A stretch of 34,938 nucleotides of DNA from Methanobacteriota archaeon (GCA_012719315.1 JAAYAP010000014.1:1-34938), one strand, 5' to 3'; counted from the first letter of the stretch, positions 1 through 7,035 are shown. The notes: generated by a model from the letters alone, not told the origin. Program-made: numbers and translations.

Positions 1-90
1 CCCGGGGTGACCCAGGTGCTGGTCGACACCTTCGGGATCAAGCCCAACAGCGATGTCGAATCGGACATGAGGATCCTCCACATAAAGTGA
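1..90 (+). CDS. C-terminal end of an unidentified protein
   Basis: An open frame enters from the left edge and ends at TGA 88-90, giving 29 residues with a natural composition (ending DMRILHIK). It converges on priS, leaving about 80 bases between the two stops. The fragment is too short to assign to a family, and I do not recognise it. Confidence 0.6.
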   Translation, partial: PGVTQVLVDTFGIKPNSDVESDMRILHIK

Positions 91-110
91 GACGGGACGC
101 CTCCGTGCAA

Positions 111-132
111 ACCTCTTCGAAACCTCTTCGAA
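111..132. repeat. tandem 11-bp direct repeat
   Basis: The sequence acctcttcgaa occurs twice back to back at 111-121 and 122-132, between two convergent genes. It may be a chance slippage duplication. I see no function in it. Confidence 0.5.
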
Positions 133-144
133 AACCCCTTACGA

Positions 145-169
145 CCCGGCGGCGCTTTCCGCCGTCGGG
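145..169. terminator. hairpin between convergent genes
   Basis: A 10-bp stem (cccggcggcg with cgccgtcggg, one G-T pair) closes a 5-base loop directly downstream of the priS stop. Read on the minus strand it is followed a few bases later by a TTTT run. The position between two convergent genes suits a transcription end point, but archaeal termination usually depends on T-tracts rather than hairpins, so this is tentative. Confidence 0.4.
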
Positions 170-170
170 C

Positions 171-1397
171 TCATCTCGCCAACTCCTCGCGTTCCGAGGC
201 ATGGCCGAAATCGGCCTCGCCCCTGCCGATCAGGAAGATCGCCGCGTACTCGGGCACTTCCGTCTCTCCGGCCGCGAGGTCGAACCGCTCGTCCTTCATG
301 CGCAACGCGTACGGGCGGCGCATGGTCACTTTGACGGGTTCGTCGGTGTAGACGTCGGGCACGGCCTGCGTCAGCGGCTCGTAATCGCCCAGTTCGTCGC
401 GTGTCAGGGTGCTGACGCGCAGGCCGGTCTTGCCGTGCACGGATCCCGGGAGGCGGATCAGCCTCTTTATGTCGGGTGTGACCGGCTTATCGACCTCTCC
501 CGCCATCATGCGCGATTTGTCCTCCTTCATGATCTTCACGAGCAGCTCCTGGTCGCGTTTGTTCAGCAGGCTCATGTCATCCTTCTCGAACAGCGAGTCG
601 CGGACCGGGATCAGCCTGCCCTGCAGGTTGAGCAGGCTGCTGTTGCCGCTGCCTTTGATCGACGGGTACGCCCGCTTCAGCGCGGCCGGCTCCATGGTGC
701 AGACGTCCTCGACGACCTCCATGAGGCCGCGGCGCATCCGCAGCCGCCAGCCCCCCGAATCCTCGGAGGGGATCCTCCGGATCTCGGCGATGTTGCGGCG
801 GGTCTGCCCGGCCACGACCGCGCTGCCGACCAGCCTGTGGTCCACCGGGAAGATCCAATCGATGTTCATGCCCGAGCAGGTTATGTAATCCACCAGCTCC
901 CGGCGTTCATGCGTTCCGAGCGTGAGCACATCGTCCTGCGTGACGTGCGCGTGATACCCCCTGCCGCCGGAGAAGCAGATCTGGATGCTCTCCTCCCGGA
1001 AGCCCAGGTCCCCCATGAGGAACGAATCCACCAGCGTGACCATCTCCCCGCGGATCCGCGACATCATGCCGTCGTAGGTCATGTCCCCGGCGCCCTCGAG
1101 ATGATCGGCATCGAGATCGAAGATGAGCTCGGCACCCAACCACTCCTTCTCGTCCATGGTCGGCGCCCCCGGCCGCCTGTAATAAGCGGTCGAGTAGTAG
1201 CTGTGCCTGGGCACCTGCGAGATCAGGAACCGTCTCAGCTCGTCCTGCGTGCCGAAGGAGGTGTGCCGCTGCATCATCTCCCGGTCGAAGAACATGAATC
1301 CGAACTCCCGGCGGGTGAACCGATGCGGCATCGGGGGAGCGCAGCTCTTGTAGTATTTCCTGAGCGATCTCAAAAGGAAACGGGAGTTGCGGTCCAT
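171..1397 (-). CDS. priS: DNA primase small (catalytic) subunit PriS
   Basis: This is the catalytic subunit of the archaeo-eukaryotic primase, which works with PriL to make primers at the replication fork. The 408 residues include the catalytic FDLDADH at 93-99, SGGRGYHAH at 143-151, and the late motif around DKPVTPDIKRLIRLPGS (about 303-319) followed by HGKTGL. D94 and D96 are the expected metal-binding aspartates, and a third acidic residue comes from the D302-D309 region. Length and motif order are normal for the family. The ATG at 1395-1397 has a TATA-like element 24-33 bases upstream, so the message is probably leaderless. The stretch upstream also serves the divergent TatD-like gene. 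priL is not in the window. Confidence 0.95.
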   Translation of the reverse strand: MDRNSRFLLRSLRKYYKSCAPPMPHRFTRREFGFMFFDREMMQRHTSFGTQDELRRFLISQVPRHSYYSTAYYRRPGAPTMDEKEWLGAELIFDLDADHLEGAGDMTYDGMMSRIRGEMVTLVDSFLMGDLGFREESIQICFSGGRGYHAHVTQDDVLTLGTHERRELVDYITCSGMNIDWIFPVDHRLVGSAVVAGQTRRNIAEIRRIPSEDSGGWRLRMRRGLMEVVEDVCTMEPAALKRAYPSIKGSGNSSLLNLQGRLIPVRDSLFEKDDMSLLNKRDQELLVKIMKEDKSRMMAGEVDKPVTPDIKRLIRLPGSVHGKTGLRVSTLTRDELGDYEPLTQAVPDVYTDEPVKVTMRRPYALRMKDERFDLAAGETEVPEYAAIFLIGRGEADFGHASEREELAR

Positions 1398-1420
1398 CGG
1401 TTATATCTATCGCGGGTAAT

Positions 1421-1430
1421 CTATAATTAC
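1421..1430. promoter_or_regulatory. shared TATA region for priS and TatD-like gene
   Basis: The AT-rich ctataattac (revcomp gtaattatag) lies 24-33 bases upstream of the priS ATG on the minus strand and 22-31 bases upstream of the ATG at 1452 on the plus strand. One roughly symmetric element could therefore drive two divergent leaderless transcripts. This rests on sequence and spacing only. Confidence 0.5.
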
Positions 1431-1451
1431 GTTGCTCAGCGCTTAAGGGGC

Positions 1452-2288
1452 ATGGACGGCCTGCCCGCGTACGACAATCATTTCCACATGAGGCCGGACG
1501 GCAGGAACGTCGAGGCGGTCAGGGAGTTCGCGGCCGCCGGCGGGACCGGGCTGACGCTGGTCACCCTGCCCTACGCGGAGGTGCCGATAACCTGCGGCGC
1601 CGACTTCTCGGAATCCTACGGGATCACCTACCGGCTGGCCCGCATGGCCGTCGAGGCGGTCGGTATCGAGGTGAACATCGCGGTCGGACCGTACCCGGTC
1701 CTGATCCTGCCGCTTGCCGAGCGGTACGGCCTGGAGGCGGCCGAGGCGATGATGATCGAAGGCATGGAGGCCGCCGCCGCGGATGTCGCCGAAGGCCGGG
1801 CCTGCGCCCTCGGGGAGATCGGCAGACCGCATTTCGAGGTCGGATCGGATCTGATGGAGGCTTCGGACCGCATCCTGCTGAGGGGCATGGAGCTGGCCCG
1901 GGAGCACGACGTACCGGTGATCATCCATTGCGAATCCGGCACCGTCGACACCAACCGCTCGTTGCGCGCCATCGCCGATGCGGCGGGGCTCGACCCGGCG
2001 CTGGTGGTCAAGCACGCGTCCCCTCCGTTCGTCACCGACGCCGAGACGTACGGGGTGATGCCTTCGATGCCGGCGTCCAGATCCAACCTGGCCGAGGCCC
2101 TGTCGAAGGGCTCCTCCAGGTTCCTGATCGAGACGGATTACATCGACGACCTCGGCAAACCCTCCGCGGTCATGGCGCCGACGACCGTCCCCAGGAAGGT
2201 GAGGCAGATGACGTCCTCGGGCCTGGCCGACGCGGAGGCGGTGCACAGGATCTGCAGGGATCTGCCCGACATGCTGTACAAACGCTGA
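1452..2288 (+). CDS. TatD-related metal-dependent hydrolase
   Basis: This is an amidohydrolase-fold TIM-barrel protein of the archaeal TatD-like group, 278 residues from the ATG at 1452. The metal ligand pattern is complete: HxH in DNHFHM near residue 10, glutamate in GEIGRPHFE, histidines in IIHCES and VVKHAS, and the late aspartate in ETDYIDD. The same frame is open far upstream, but that part is antisense to priS and was excluded. The ATG has the shared promoter at the right distance and an aagggg just before it. TatD relatives include 3' exonucleases. The substrate of this archaeal branch is not established, so no symbol is given. Confidence 0.85.
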   Translation: MDGLPAYDNHFHMRPDGRNVEAVREFAAAGGTGLTLVTLPYAEVPITCGADFSESYGITYRLARMAVEAVGIEVNIAVGPYPVLILPLAERYGLEAAEAMMIEGMEAAAADVAEGRACALGEIGRPHFEVGSDLMEASDRILLRGMELAREHDVPVIIHCESGTVDTNRSLRAIADAAGLDPALVVKHASPPFVTDAETYGVMPSMPASRSNLAEALSKGSSRFLIETDYIDDLGKPSAVMAPTTVPRKVRQMTSSGLADAEAVHRICRDLPDMLYKR

Positions 2289-2321
2289 AACGGGCGGGCG
2301 CACGCACGGTGCAAGACGATG

Positions 2322-2328
2322 TTTTTAT
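2322..2328 (+). promoter_or_regulatory. TATA box for metallo-beta-lactamase/htpX unit
   Basis: The T-rich tttttat ends 31 bases before the ATG at 2360, in the short gap after the TatD-like gene, so the next two genes probably have their own promoter. This is inferred from spacing only. Confidence 0.4.
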
Positions 2329-2359
2329 CGCAGGGAGTCAATCACCTCACCGTGGCAGC

Positions 2360-3115
2360 ATGAAGGCGAGAATACTCTGTGTTTATGACGAAGGGGCGCT
2401 GGAGGCGACGCCGTTCATCGGCGCGAAGGGAGCGTCCATGCTGATCGAGGTCGACGGACAGCGCACCCTGTTCGGCACCGGCATGCGTTCGAGGTACCTC
2501 GCGCACAACATGGATCACCTGGAGATCGACCCGGAGAGCCTGGACAGGGTGGTGGTGTCGCACGGGCACAGGGATCACGTCGGCGGCCTGGGGGCGGTGC
2601 TGTCCGCGAGGCGGTCGCCGATCGGGATCCTCGCATCCCCCTCGTCCGCCGGCAGGAAAGGCCCGATCAGGTCGCACGGCATCCGCATCCCGTCCGAACT
2701 GGCCGACATGGCCCGCGTCGGATATGTCGAGGACTGGACCGCGCTCAGCGACAATCTGCACATCACGCCGCCTCTGCCGTTCCCGGGAGGCGACGAATGC
2801 TTCCTGGTGCTGACGACGGCAGACGGGCCGGTGGTGCTGAGCGGCTGCTCCCACTGCGGGCCGGAGGCCGTTGCGGAAACGGTCAGGGACAGATTCGGGA
2901 GGGACCCCCGCGCGTACATCGGCGGTCTGCACATCGTCCGCAGGGACAAGGTGCGGGCGCGGGCCGCGGCCGAGTTCTTCAAGGGGATCGGCTGCTCGGA
3001 CCTGCGGCTCAACCACTGCACCTGCCCGGCCGCGATCACCGATATCAGAGGCGTCCTCGGCAGCGACGCGGTCGGCGACTTCCACGTGGGCATGGCCGCC
3101 GAGTACGGGGTGTGA
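2360..3115 (+). CDS. metallo-beta-lactamase fold protein, MJ0301-like
   Basis: This 251-residue metallohydrolase carries the HxHxDH metal motif (HGHRDH, residues 68-73), a further histidine in GCSHCG near 160-165, GGLHI, and a C-terminal NHCTCP. This arrangement matches the group named after the archaeal dihydropterin ribofuranosyl-aminobenzene phosphate synthase, which acts in methanopterin biosynthesis. That assignment is family knowledge; the substrate here is inferred. The ATG was chosen because the open upstream part is antisense or out-of-frame to the TatD-like gene, and because a TATA box precedes it. The htpX start follows 3 bases after the stop, suggesting co-transcription. Confidence 0.8.
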   Translation: MKARILCVYDEGALEATPFIGAKGASMLIEVDGQRTLFGTGMRSRYLAHNMDHLEIDPESLDRVVVSHGHRDHVGGLGAVLSARRSPIGILASPSSAGRKGPIRSHGIRIPSELADMARVGYVEDWTALSDNLHITPPLPFPGGDECFLVLTTADGPVVLSGCSHCGPEAVAETVRDRFGRDPRAYIGGLHIVRRDKVRARAAAEFFKGIGCSDLRLNHCTCPAAITDIRGVLGSDAVGDFHVGMAAEYGV

Positions 3116-3118
3116 CCG

Positions 3119-4009
3119 ATGTTCGCGCGCGCCAAGACCGGATTGCTGTTCCTGCTGATGACGGGGGCGCTGCTGGGCGTAGGGTATGTCATCGGCTTCG
3201 TCGCCGACGCATGGCAGACAGGACTCGTCGCGATGCTGGCGGTATCCGTCCTGATCGGAACCTACTCGTACTTCTTCTCCAAGAACGCGGCGCTCAGGGC
3301 CAACCGGGCCCGTATCGTCACCGAGCAGGAGGAGCCGCGGCTGCATGCGATCGTCCGCGACCTCTCGTTCAAGGCGGGCCTGCCGATGCCGGAGGTCGGC
3401 ATAGCCGACACCATGATGCCGAACGCCTTCGCGACCGGCAGGAATCCGGCGAACGCCGCGGTGGTGGCCACGCGCGGACTGATGCAGATGCTGTCCGACG
3501 ACGAACTCAAAGGGGTCTTCGCCCACGAATTGTCACATGTGAAGAACCGGGACATCCTGGTGATGTCGGTGGTGTCCACCATGGCCGCCACGATCAGTTA
3601 CGCGGCGAGGTATGCGGCGTGGTTCATGCTGATGGACGGGAAGTACAAGGCGCAGGCGACGATGATCGCGCTGATCCTGAGCATAACCGCCCCCGCGGCC
3701 GCGCTGATGATCCAACTGGGCATCTCGCGGAGCCGCGAATACCTCGCGGACGAGTCGGCCGCGCTGATGACGGGCGATCCGCTGGCGCTCGCCAGCGCGC
3801 TCCGGCGCATCGACGGCGGGTGCGCCGCCGCTCAGGAGCGGTCCGTCAACCCGTCGTACGCCAATCTGATGATCGCCAACCCCCTCAAAGGCCGTAACAA
3901 GACGTTGCTGTCGGGCATGTTCAGGACCCATCCGCCGATCGAGGAGAGGATCAGGAGGCTCGAGGTCATGGCCGGCAGGGGCTATCTGCACGAGGGCAGG
4001 CGCCGCTGA
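3119..4009 (+). CDS. htpX: membrane zinc protease HtpX
   Basis: This is an M48 family integral-membrane metallopeptidase that degrades damaged membrane proteins. The 296 residues show two N-terminal membrane segments (about 8-28 and 35-53), the zinc site HELSH at 136-140, further hydrophobic segments around 146-170 and 180-200, and the third-ligand motif REYLADESA at 206-214. Length and layout are typical. It starts 3 bases after the metallo-beta-lactamase stop. Its TGA (4007-4009) abuts the stop of the convergent Hps-RraA gene, with no gap. Confidence 0.93.
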   Translation: MFARAKTGLLFLLMTGALLGVGYVIGFVADAWQTGLVAMLAVSVLIGTYSYFFSKNAALRANRARIVTEQEEPRLHAIVRDLSFKAGLPMPEVGIADTMMPNAFATGRNPANAAVVATRGLMQMLSDDELKGVFAHELSHVKNRDILVMSVVSTMAATISYAARYAAWFMLMDGKYKAQATMIALILSITAPAAALMIQLGISRSREYLADESAALMTGDPLALASALRRIDGGCAAAQERSVNPSYANLMIANPLKGRNKTLLSGMFRTHPPIEERIRRLEVMAGRGYLHEGRRR

Positions 4010-5302
4010 TCACTTCACCGGTTCCCATTTGGCCAACTCGTTGACCTTGGACAATGTGGATCCCCTGCGGATCTCCTCGCGGGTGCGGTTCTCCCGCTCG
4101 TTGACATCGATCGAGCGGTTGGCGACCTCGACGGCATGCTCGGCGGGCACCACGACGAGGCCGTTCTCGTCGCCGATGATCCAATCCCCGGTACGTACCC
4201 TCTGACCGCCGACGGCGATCTCCATGCCGATGCCGCCGTAGCCTTTGGCTTCGCCGGCGCAGGGCACGACGCTCCTGGAGAAGGCGGGGAAGCCGATCCT
4301 GCGGATATCGTCGATGTCCCTGATCGCGCCGTCGATGACGACCCCTCTGACGCCCATGACGATCGCGGAGTTGGTCGCCAGCTCCCCCCAGACGGCCATG
4401 GGGGCGCCGCCGACATCGATCACGATGACATCCCCGGGCATGGCGCGGTCGATGGCCTCGACCGGTTTGGCCCAGTCGCCGTTGCTGGTCTGGACGGTCA
4501 GCGCCCTGCCGACCATCCTGGCGCCGTCCTTGATATGAGGCTGCAGGCCCATGACGATCCCCGTCTTGTGCTGTGCGTCGGATATGTTGCAGGTGGAGCA
4601 TTTCGAGAAGGCTTCGAACAGCTCCTCCTCCCCGTATTTCTTGGCGATCTCCGACCTGACCTCGACACCGGCCATGGCCTTCTTGACGGTGGCCGCCGCC
4701 GATCTGATGTCGGGGGCCTTGATGATGCCGCCGCCGACGATCACGGCGGAGGCGCCGGCCTCGACGTATTCGCGGGCGGTGTCCGCGGTTATGCCTCCGG
4801 CCACCGCCACGGGCAGGCCGGTCTCGGAGACCATCCTCCTCAAGACGTCGATCGGGGGCTCCTCCCCCTTCATCTGGGAATCGATGCCCATGTGCAGGCA
4901 GATGTACCTCGCGCCCAGCTTCTCGACCTCCTTGGCCCTGGCCACGCGGTCGGGCACGCGTATCATGTCGACCATCACCGATGCGCCGTATTTCCTGCCG
5001 ACGGAGACGGCCTCCTCGATGGTGGCATCGTCGGCGAGACCGAGGACGGTGACGATATCGGCGCCGGCCTTGGCCATGATCTCCACCTCCAACCCGCCCA
5101 CGTCCATGGCTTTGACGTCGGCGACGATGGTGGCTTCGGGGAATTCCCTGCGCATGGCGCGGACCGCGTCCGCGCCTTCGCTCTTGACCAGAGGGGTGCC
5201 GACCTCCACCCAGTCGGCGCCGCCGTCAACGGCTTCCTTGGCGATGACGACGGCCCGGTTCAGCTGTATCAGGTCCAGCGCCACTTGCAGGACAGGCTTC
5301 AT
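4010..5302 (-). CDS. hexulose-6-phosphate synthase fused to RraA-like domain
   Basis: Residues 1 to about 210 form a 3-hexulose-6-phosphate synthase (OMP-decarboxylase superfamily) with the DxKxxD catalytic motif at D62-K64-D67 and a C-terminal AVAGGIT phosphate-binding loop. From about 225 to the end is an RraA-like domain (DVGGAPMAVWGELATNSA, then VIDGAIRD). In archaea lacking the oxidative pentose phosphate route, Hps acts in the reverse ribulose monophosphate direction to make ribulose-5-phosphate. RraA-like domains include RNase E inhibitors and aldolases, and the role here is not known. I chose ATG 5302 (430 residues) over the in-frame ATG at 5308 because the TATA element is 20-28 bases upstream of 5302. 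Such fusions are known in archaea. Confidence 0.88.
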   Translation of the reverse strand: MKPVLQVALDLIQLNRAVVIAKEAVDGGADWVEVGTPLVKSEGADAVRAMRREFPEATIVADVKAMDVGGLEVEIMAKAGADIVTVLGLADDATIEEAVSVGRKYGASVMVDMIRVPDRVARAKEVEKLGARYICLHMGIDSQMKGEEPPIDVLRRMVSETGLPVAVAGGITADTAREYVEAGASAVIVGGGIIKAPDIRSAAATVKKAMAGVEVRSEIAKKYGEEELFEAFSKCSTCNISDAQHKTGIVMGLQPHIKDGARMVGRALTVQTSNGDWAKPVEAIDRAMPGDVIVIDVGGAPMAVWGELATNSAIVMGVRGVVIDGAIRDIDDIRRIGFPAFSRSVVPCAGEAKGYGGIGMEIAVGGQRVRTGDWIIGDENGLVVVPAEHAVEVANRSIDVNERENRTREEIRRGSTLSKVNELAKWEPVK

Positions 5303-5321
5303 GCGCATGCATCATGATGGC

Positions 5322-5330
5322 GATTATATA
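5322..5330 (-). promoter_or_regulatory. TATA box for hps-rraA fusion gene
   Basis: The minus-strand tatataatc lies 20-28 bases upstream of the ATG at 5302, giving a near-leaderless message. It helps decide between the two candidate starts at 5302 and 5308. Confidence 0.55.
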
Positions 5331-5463
5331 CATCTATTGAGAAGTCCGCCGCTCAGCTCGCCCGTCTATCATCACGTTCAGCTCGATAAACGATCATCAT
5401 CGCGGCATCCTGCCAATCACGGCACGGGTTAATACGTTTTGGCAATGCGGGGGCGTCTGACGG

Positions 5464-5508
5464 CCGCGACGGCGGGATCCGGGCAGGCTGCGGACCCCGT
5501 CGTCGCGG
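5464..5508 (+). other. long stem-loop in non-coding DNA
   Basis: The arms ccgcgacggcggg (5464-5476) and cccgtcgtcgcgg (5496-5508) pair over 13 bp with one G-U when read as plus-strand RNA. An inner tccg/cgga pair extends the stem around a 9-base loop. A second pair, gacggcc 5459-5465 and ggccgtc 5519-5525, flanks it. A TATA-like ggttaatac lies at 5427-5435, about 30 bases upstream. The rest of 5331-5524 holds no gene I can support. It could be a small structured RNA or an end-of-transcript structure for the neighbouring pseudogene. Confidence 0.35.
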
Positions 5509-5524
5509 ATACGCATCAGGCCGT

Positions 5525-6136
5525 CTACGGGCAGAGGGACCGGGACGGCTCCGCCTCCTCGACCGCCGTCGCCCCGTTCCCGTCCAGACGCACCAGCGAC
5601 ACGATCGTCGGCCCCGTCTCCCCGCGGCGCAGACCCGTCCCGCGGTCGTTGCGCGACACGGCCTCCGTCCCGCGTCCGACCGGCCGACGTCGGCCGATCA
5701 GCACGTTGCGCACGCCCGTGTCCGGATCCGGCACGCATCTGACGGATGCGGAGGCCGCATCCGACGGCAGCATCTGCATGACCAGGGGCCCGAACTCGTC
5801 CTCCGTCCGGATCATGACGACCTCTGTCGCCGACGGACCCGATACGAACACCTCCTGTTGCCGCATGATGCTGCCGGTGAAGACGAGTCCCTCGGCAGGG
5901 TCGTTCTCCCCGGCCACGATGTACACGGGGCAGATGTCCGCCGCGCAGGCGAGGAAAGCATCGAAGGCGTCGACGGATCCCCCGTCCGGCTCGGAGGAGC
6001 CGTAGACATCCCCCGTGATGACGATGCCGTCGGCGCGTTCGCTCAAAGCGATGTCGCAGATCCCCTAGTGCGTGAACGCCGGCGATTCCGCGACGGGCGC
6101 TCCGATGCGCAGGTCCGACACATGGACCAATCTCAC
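5525..6136 (-). pseudogene. decayed Mre11/SbcD-like phosphoesterase with in-frame TAG
   Basis: From GTG at 6134-6136, with GGGAGG 8 bases upstream, the frame reads VRLVHVSDLRIG, hits TAG at 6065-6067, and then continues as GICDIALSERADGIVITGD, VYIVAGEND and a C-terminal TGPTIVSLVRLDG. This follows the N-terminal layout of Mre11/SbcD calcineurin-like nucleases. The metal motifs are broken: DxR replaces DxH, GDVYG replaces GDxxD, and GEND replaces GNHD. No later histidine motifs are visible. The frame also ends in TAG (5525-5527), with TGA two codons further on. At about 203 codons it is shorter than active Mre11. The simplest reading is a pseudogene. Amber read-through as pyrrolysine is possible in principle if the host decodes it. 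Confidence 0.55.
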
Positions 6137-6308
6137 GGCCGCAGCCTCCCCGCTGCCGATGACGGCCCGTTTCCGCTCAGTTCCCGCGTCCGCACGGTCC
6201 GATCGCATACGACCGTGCACGCATTCCCATGATCCGGACAGGGTCCGGCATGTCTGTTGCCGCATCCGCCGACGGCGTTCCCCGGGGCCGACGACGGTGC
6301 GGCTGCTC

Positions 6309-6365
6309 TCATCCCATCTTCTTCTTGCATTTCACCCACTCCTTGGAGCGCACGGATGCGCTCAT
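6309..6365 (-). CDS. possible 18-residue leaderless ORF
   Basis: ATG 6363-6365 to TGA 6309-6311 encodes MSASVRSKEWVKCKKKMG. A TATA-like element (minus-strand gttaatatct, 6385-6394) sits 20-29 bases upstream, the spacing seen at leaderless genes in this window. The peptide is basic, with a single cysteine. It may be a real small protein, a leader, or a chance ORF behind a promoter that once served the decayed phosphoesterase. Confidence 0.25.
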   Translation of the reverse strand: MSASVRSKEWVKCKKKMG

Positions 6366-6384
6366 GATGAACAGGCGGTGCGGA

Positions 6385-6394
6385 AGATATTAAC
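6385..6394 (-). promoter_or_regulatory. candidate TATA element (minus strand)
   Basis: The minus-strand gttaatatct lies upstream of the 18-residue ORF, at the edge of an AT-rich island in otherwise GC-rich DNA. It would transcribe toward the phosphoesterase pseudogene. Confidence 0.35.
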
Positions 6395-6523
6395 AAATCG
6401 TTGTAATCAATGTAATACATGTATGTTATGCAACGTATGATATACAGCAGCGCAGGCGACTGCCGGCGCCTCCGGCAGCCGTCTCCGACGCTGCGGCGAG
6501 GCGTCACCGCCGCCGGACAAAAC

Positions 6524-6530
6524 GTTTATC
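6524..6530 (+). promoter_or_regulatory. TATA box for phosphatase-like/tsr3 unit
   Basis: gtttatc lies 29-35 bases before the ATG at 6559, a usual archaeal distance. Confidence 0.45.
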
Positions 6531-6558
6531 CCCTCATCCTGTTCTCCATCCGATTACA

Positions 6559-7035
6559 ATGTCCGATAAACCCGCGGAGAGGCTGAGAGTGCTGTTTGTG
6601 GATCAGAAGAACGACTCGGTGTCGCAGATCGCCGAGCACTTCACCAGGCAGATGTACGGGGACCTGTACGAGGTCTACAGTGCGGGTCCGGAGCATGACA
6701 TCGTGGATTGCGACCTGATCATCGCGATGTACCGGTCGGGCGAGGACATCAGACGGCATGTCTCCAAGGACTTCAAGAACCTGGAGCTCCTCCGCGAGGA
6801 CGAGGAGTACGACTTCGTCGTCTACCTCGCCGGCGGCACCTTCGAAGCGTGGGCGCCGAAGACCCCGTGGCAGGGGAAGCAGATCCTCGCCGACATGGGC
6901 TCGATACGGGATTACGAGTTCACCGACGAGGCCGAGCTGTTCGACGCCTACGACGAACTGGTGGCCAAGATCAGGAAGTGGGTCGTCGGGAACATGGGCG
7001 ATCCCGATCGCCTCAAGGCGCTAGTGTGCGCATGA
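6559..7035 (+). CDS. LMW-phosphatase/ArsC-fold protein lacking catalytic Cys
   Basis: The 158-residue protein aligns by eye with low-molecular-weight tyrosine phosphatases and thioredoxin-type arsenate reductases: a hydrophobic strand VLFV, a P-loop-like segment, SQIAEHF, YEVYSAGPE, then DLIIAMYRSGEDIRRHV and a C-terminal helix AYDELVAKIRKWV. The active-site C(x5)R is replaced by D15(x5)V21 (DQKNDSVS), so phosphatase or reductase chemistry of the usual kind is not expected. It overlaps tsr3 by 4 bases (ATGA), implying translational coupling. Its function is unknown. A binding or regulatory role (a pseudophosphatase) is inference. Confidence 0.7.
   Translation: MSDKPAERLRVLFVDQKNDSVSQIAEHFTRQMYGDLYEVYSAGPEHDIVDCDLIIAMYRSGEDIRRHVSKDFKNLELLREDEEYDFVVYLAGGTFEAWAPKTPWQGKQILADMGSIRDYEFTDEAELFDAYDELVAKIRKWVVGNMGDPDRLKALVCA

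Larger units (their letters stand above)
6137..6558. other. intergenic stretch with hairpins and AT-rich island
   Basis: No convincing gene longer than 20 residues is visible here. Inverted repeats include gcacggtc/gaccgtgc (6192-6218), ccggac/gtccgg (6234-6248), and a nested structure with outer cagcg/cgctg (6448-6493) and inner ctgccgg/ccggcag (6460-6478). An AT-rich island at about 6385-6445 contains the palindrome atacatgtat (6415-6424) and two tgtaat copies 9 bases apart. High background GC makes short hairpins common, so only the 7-8 bp stems deserve attention. Confidence 0.4.

Noticed and set aside
111..132. The 11-bp tandem repeat as a CRISPR or attachment site
   Set aside because: There are only two abutting copies and no spacers. 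Nothing mobile is adjacent, and the nearest tRNA is far away.
87..1451. Upstream extension of the TatD-like frame to 733 residues
   Set aside because: The added 455 residues are antisense to priS. The ATG at 1452 has a promoter and begins the conserved domain.
5439..6005. 188-residue plus-strand frame opposite the phosphoesterase pseudogene
   Set aside because: It is Ser/Thr/Pro/Arg-rich shadow sequence with no motif. The minus strand holds the recognisable homology.
5303..6558. Mobile element or CRISPR remnant in the poorly coding stretch
   Set aside because: There are no terminal inverted repeats with target duplication, no transposase or integrase frame, and no regularly spaced repeats.
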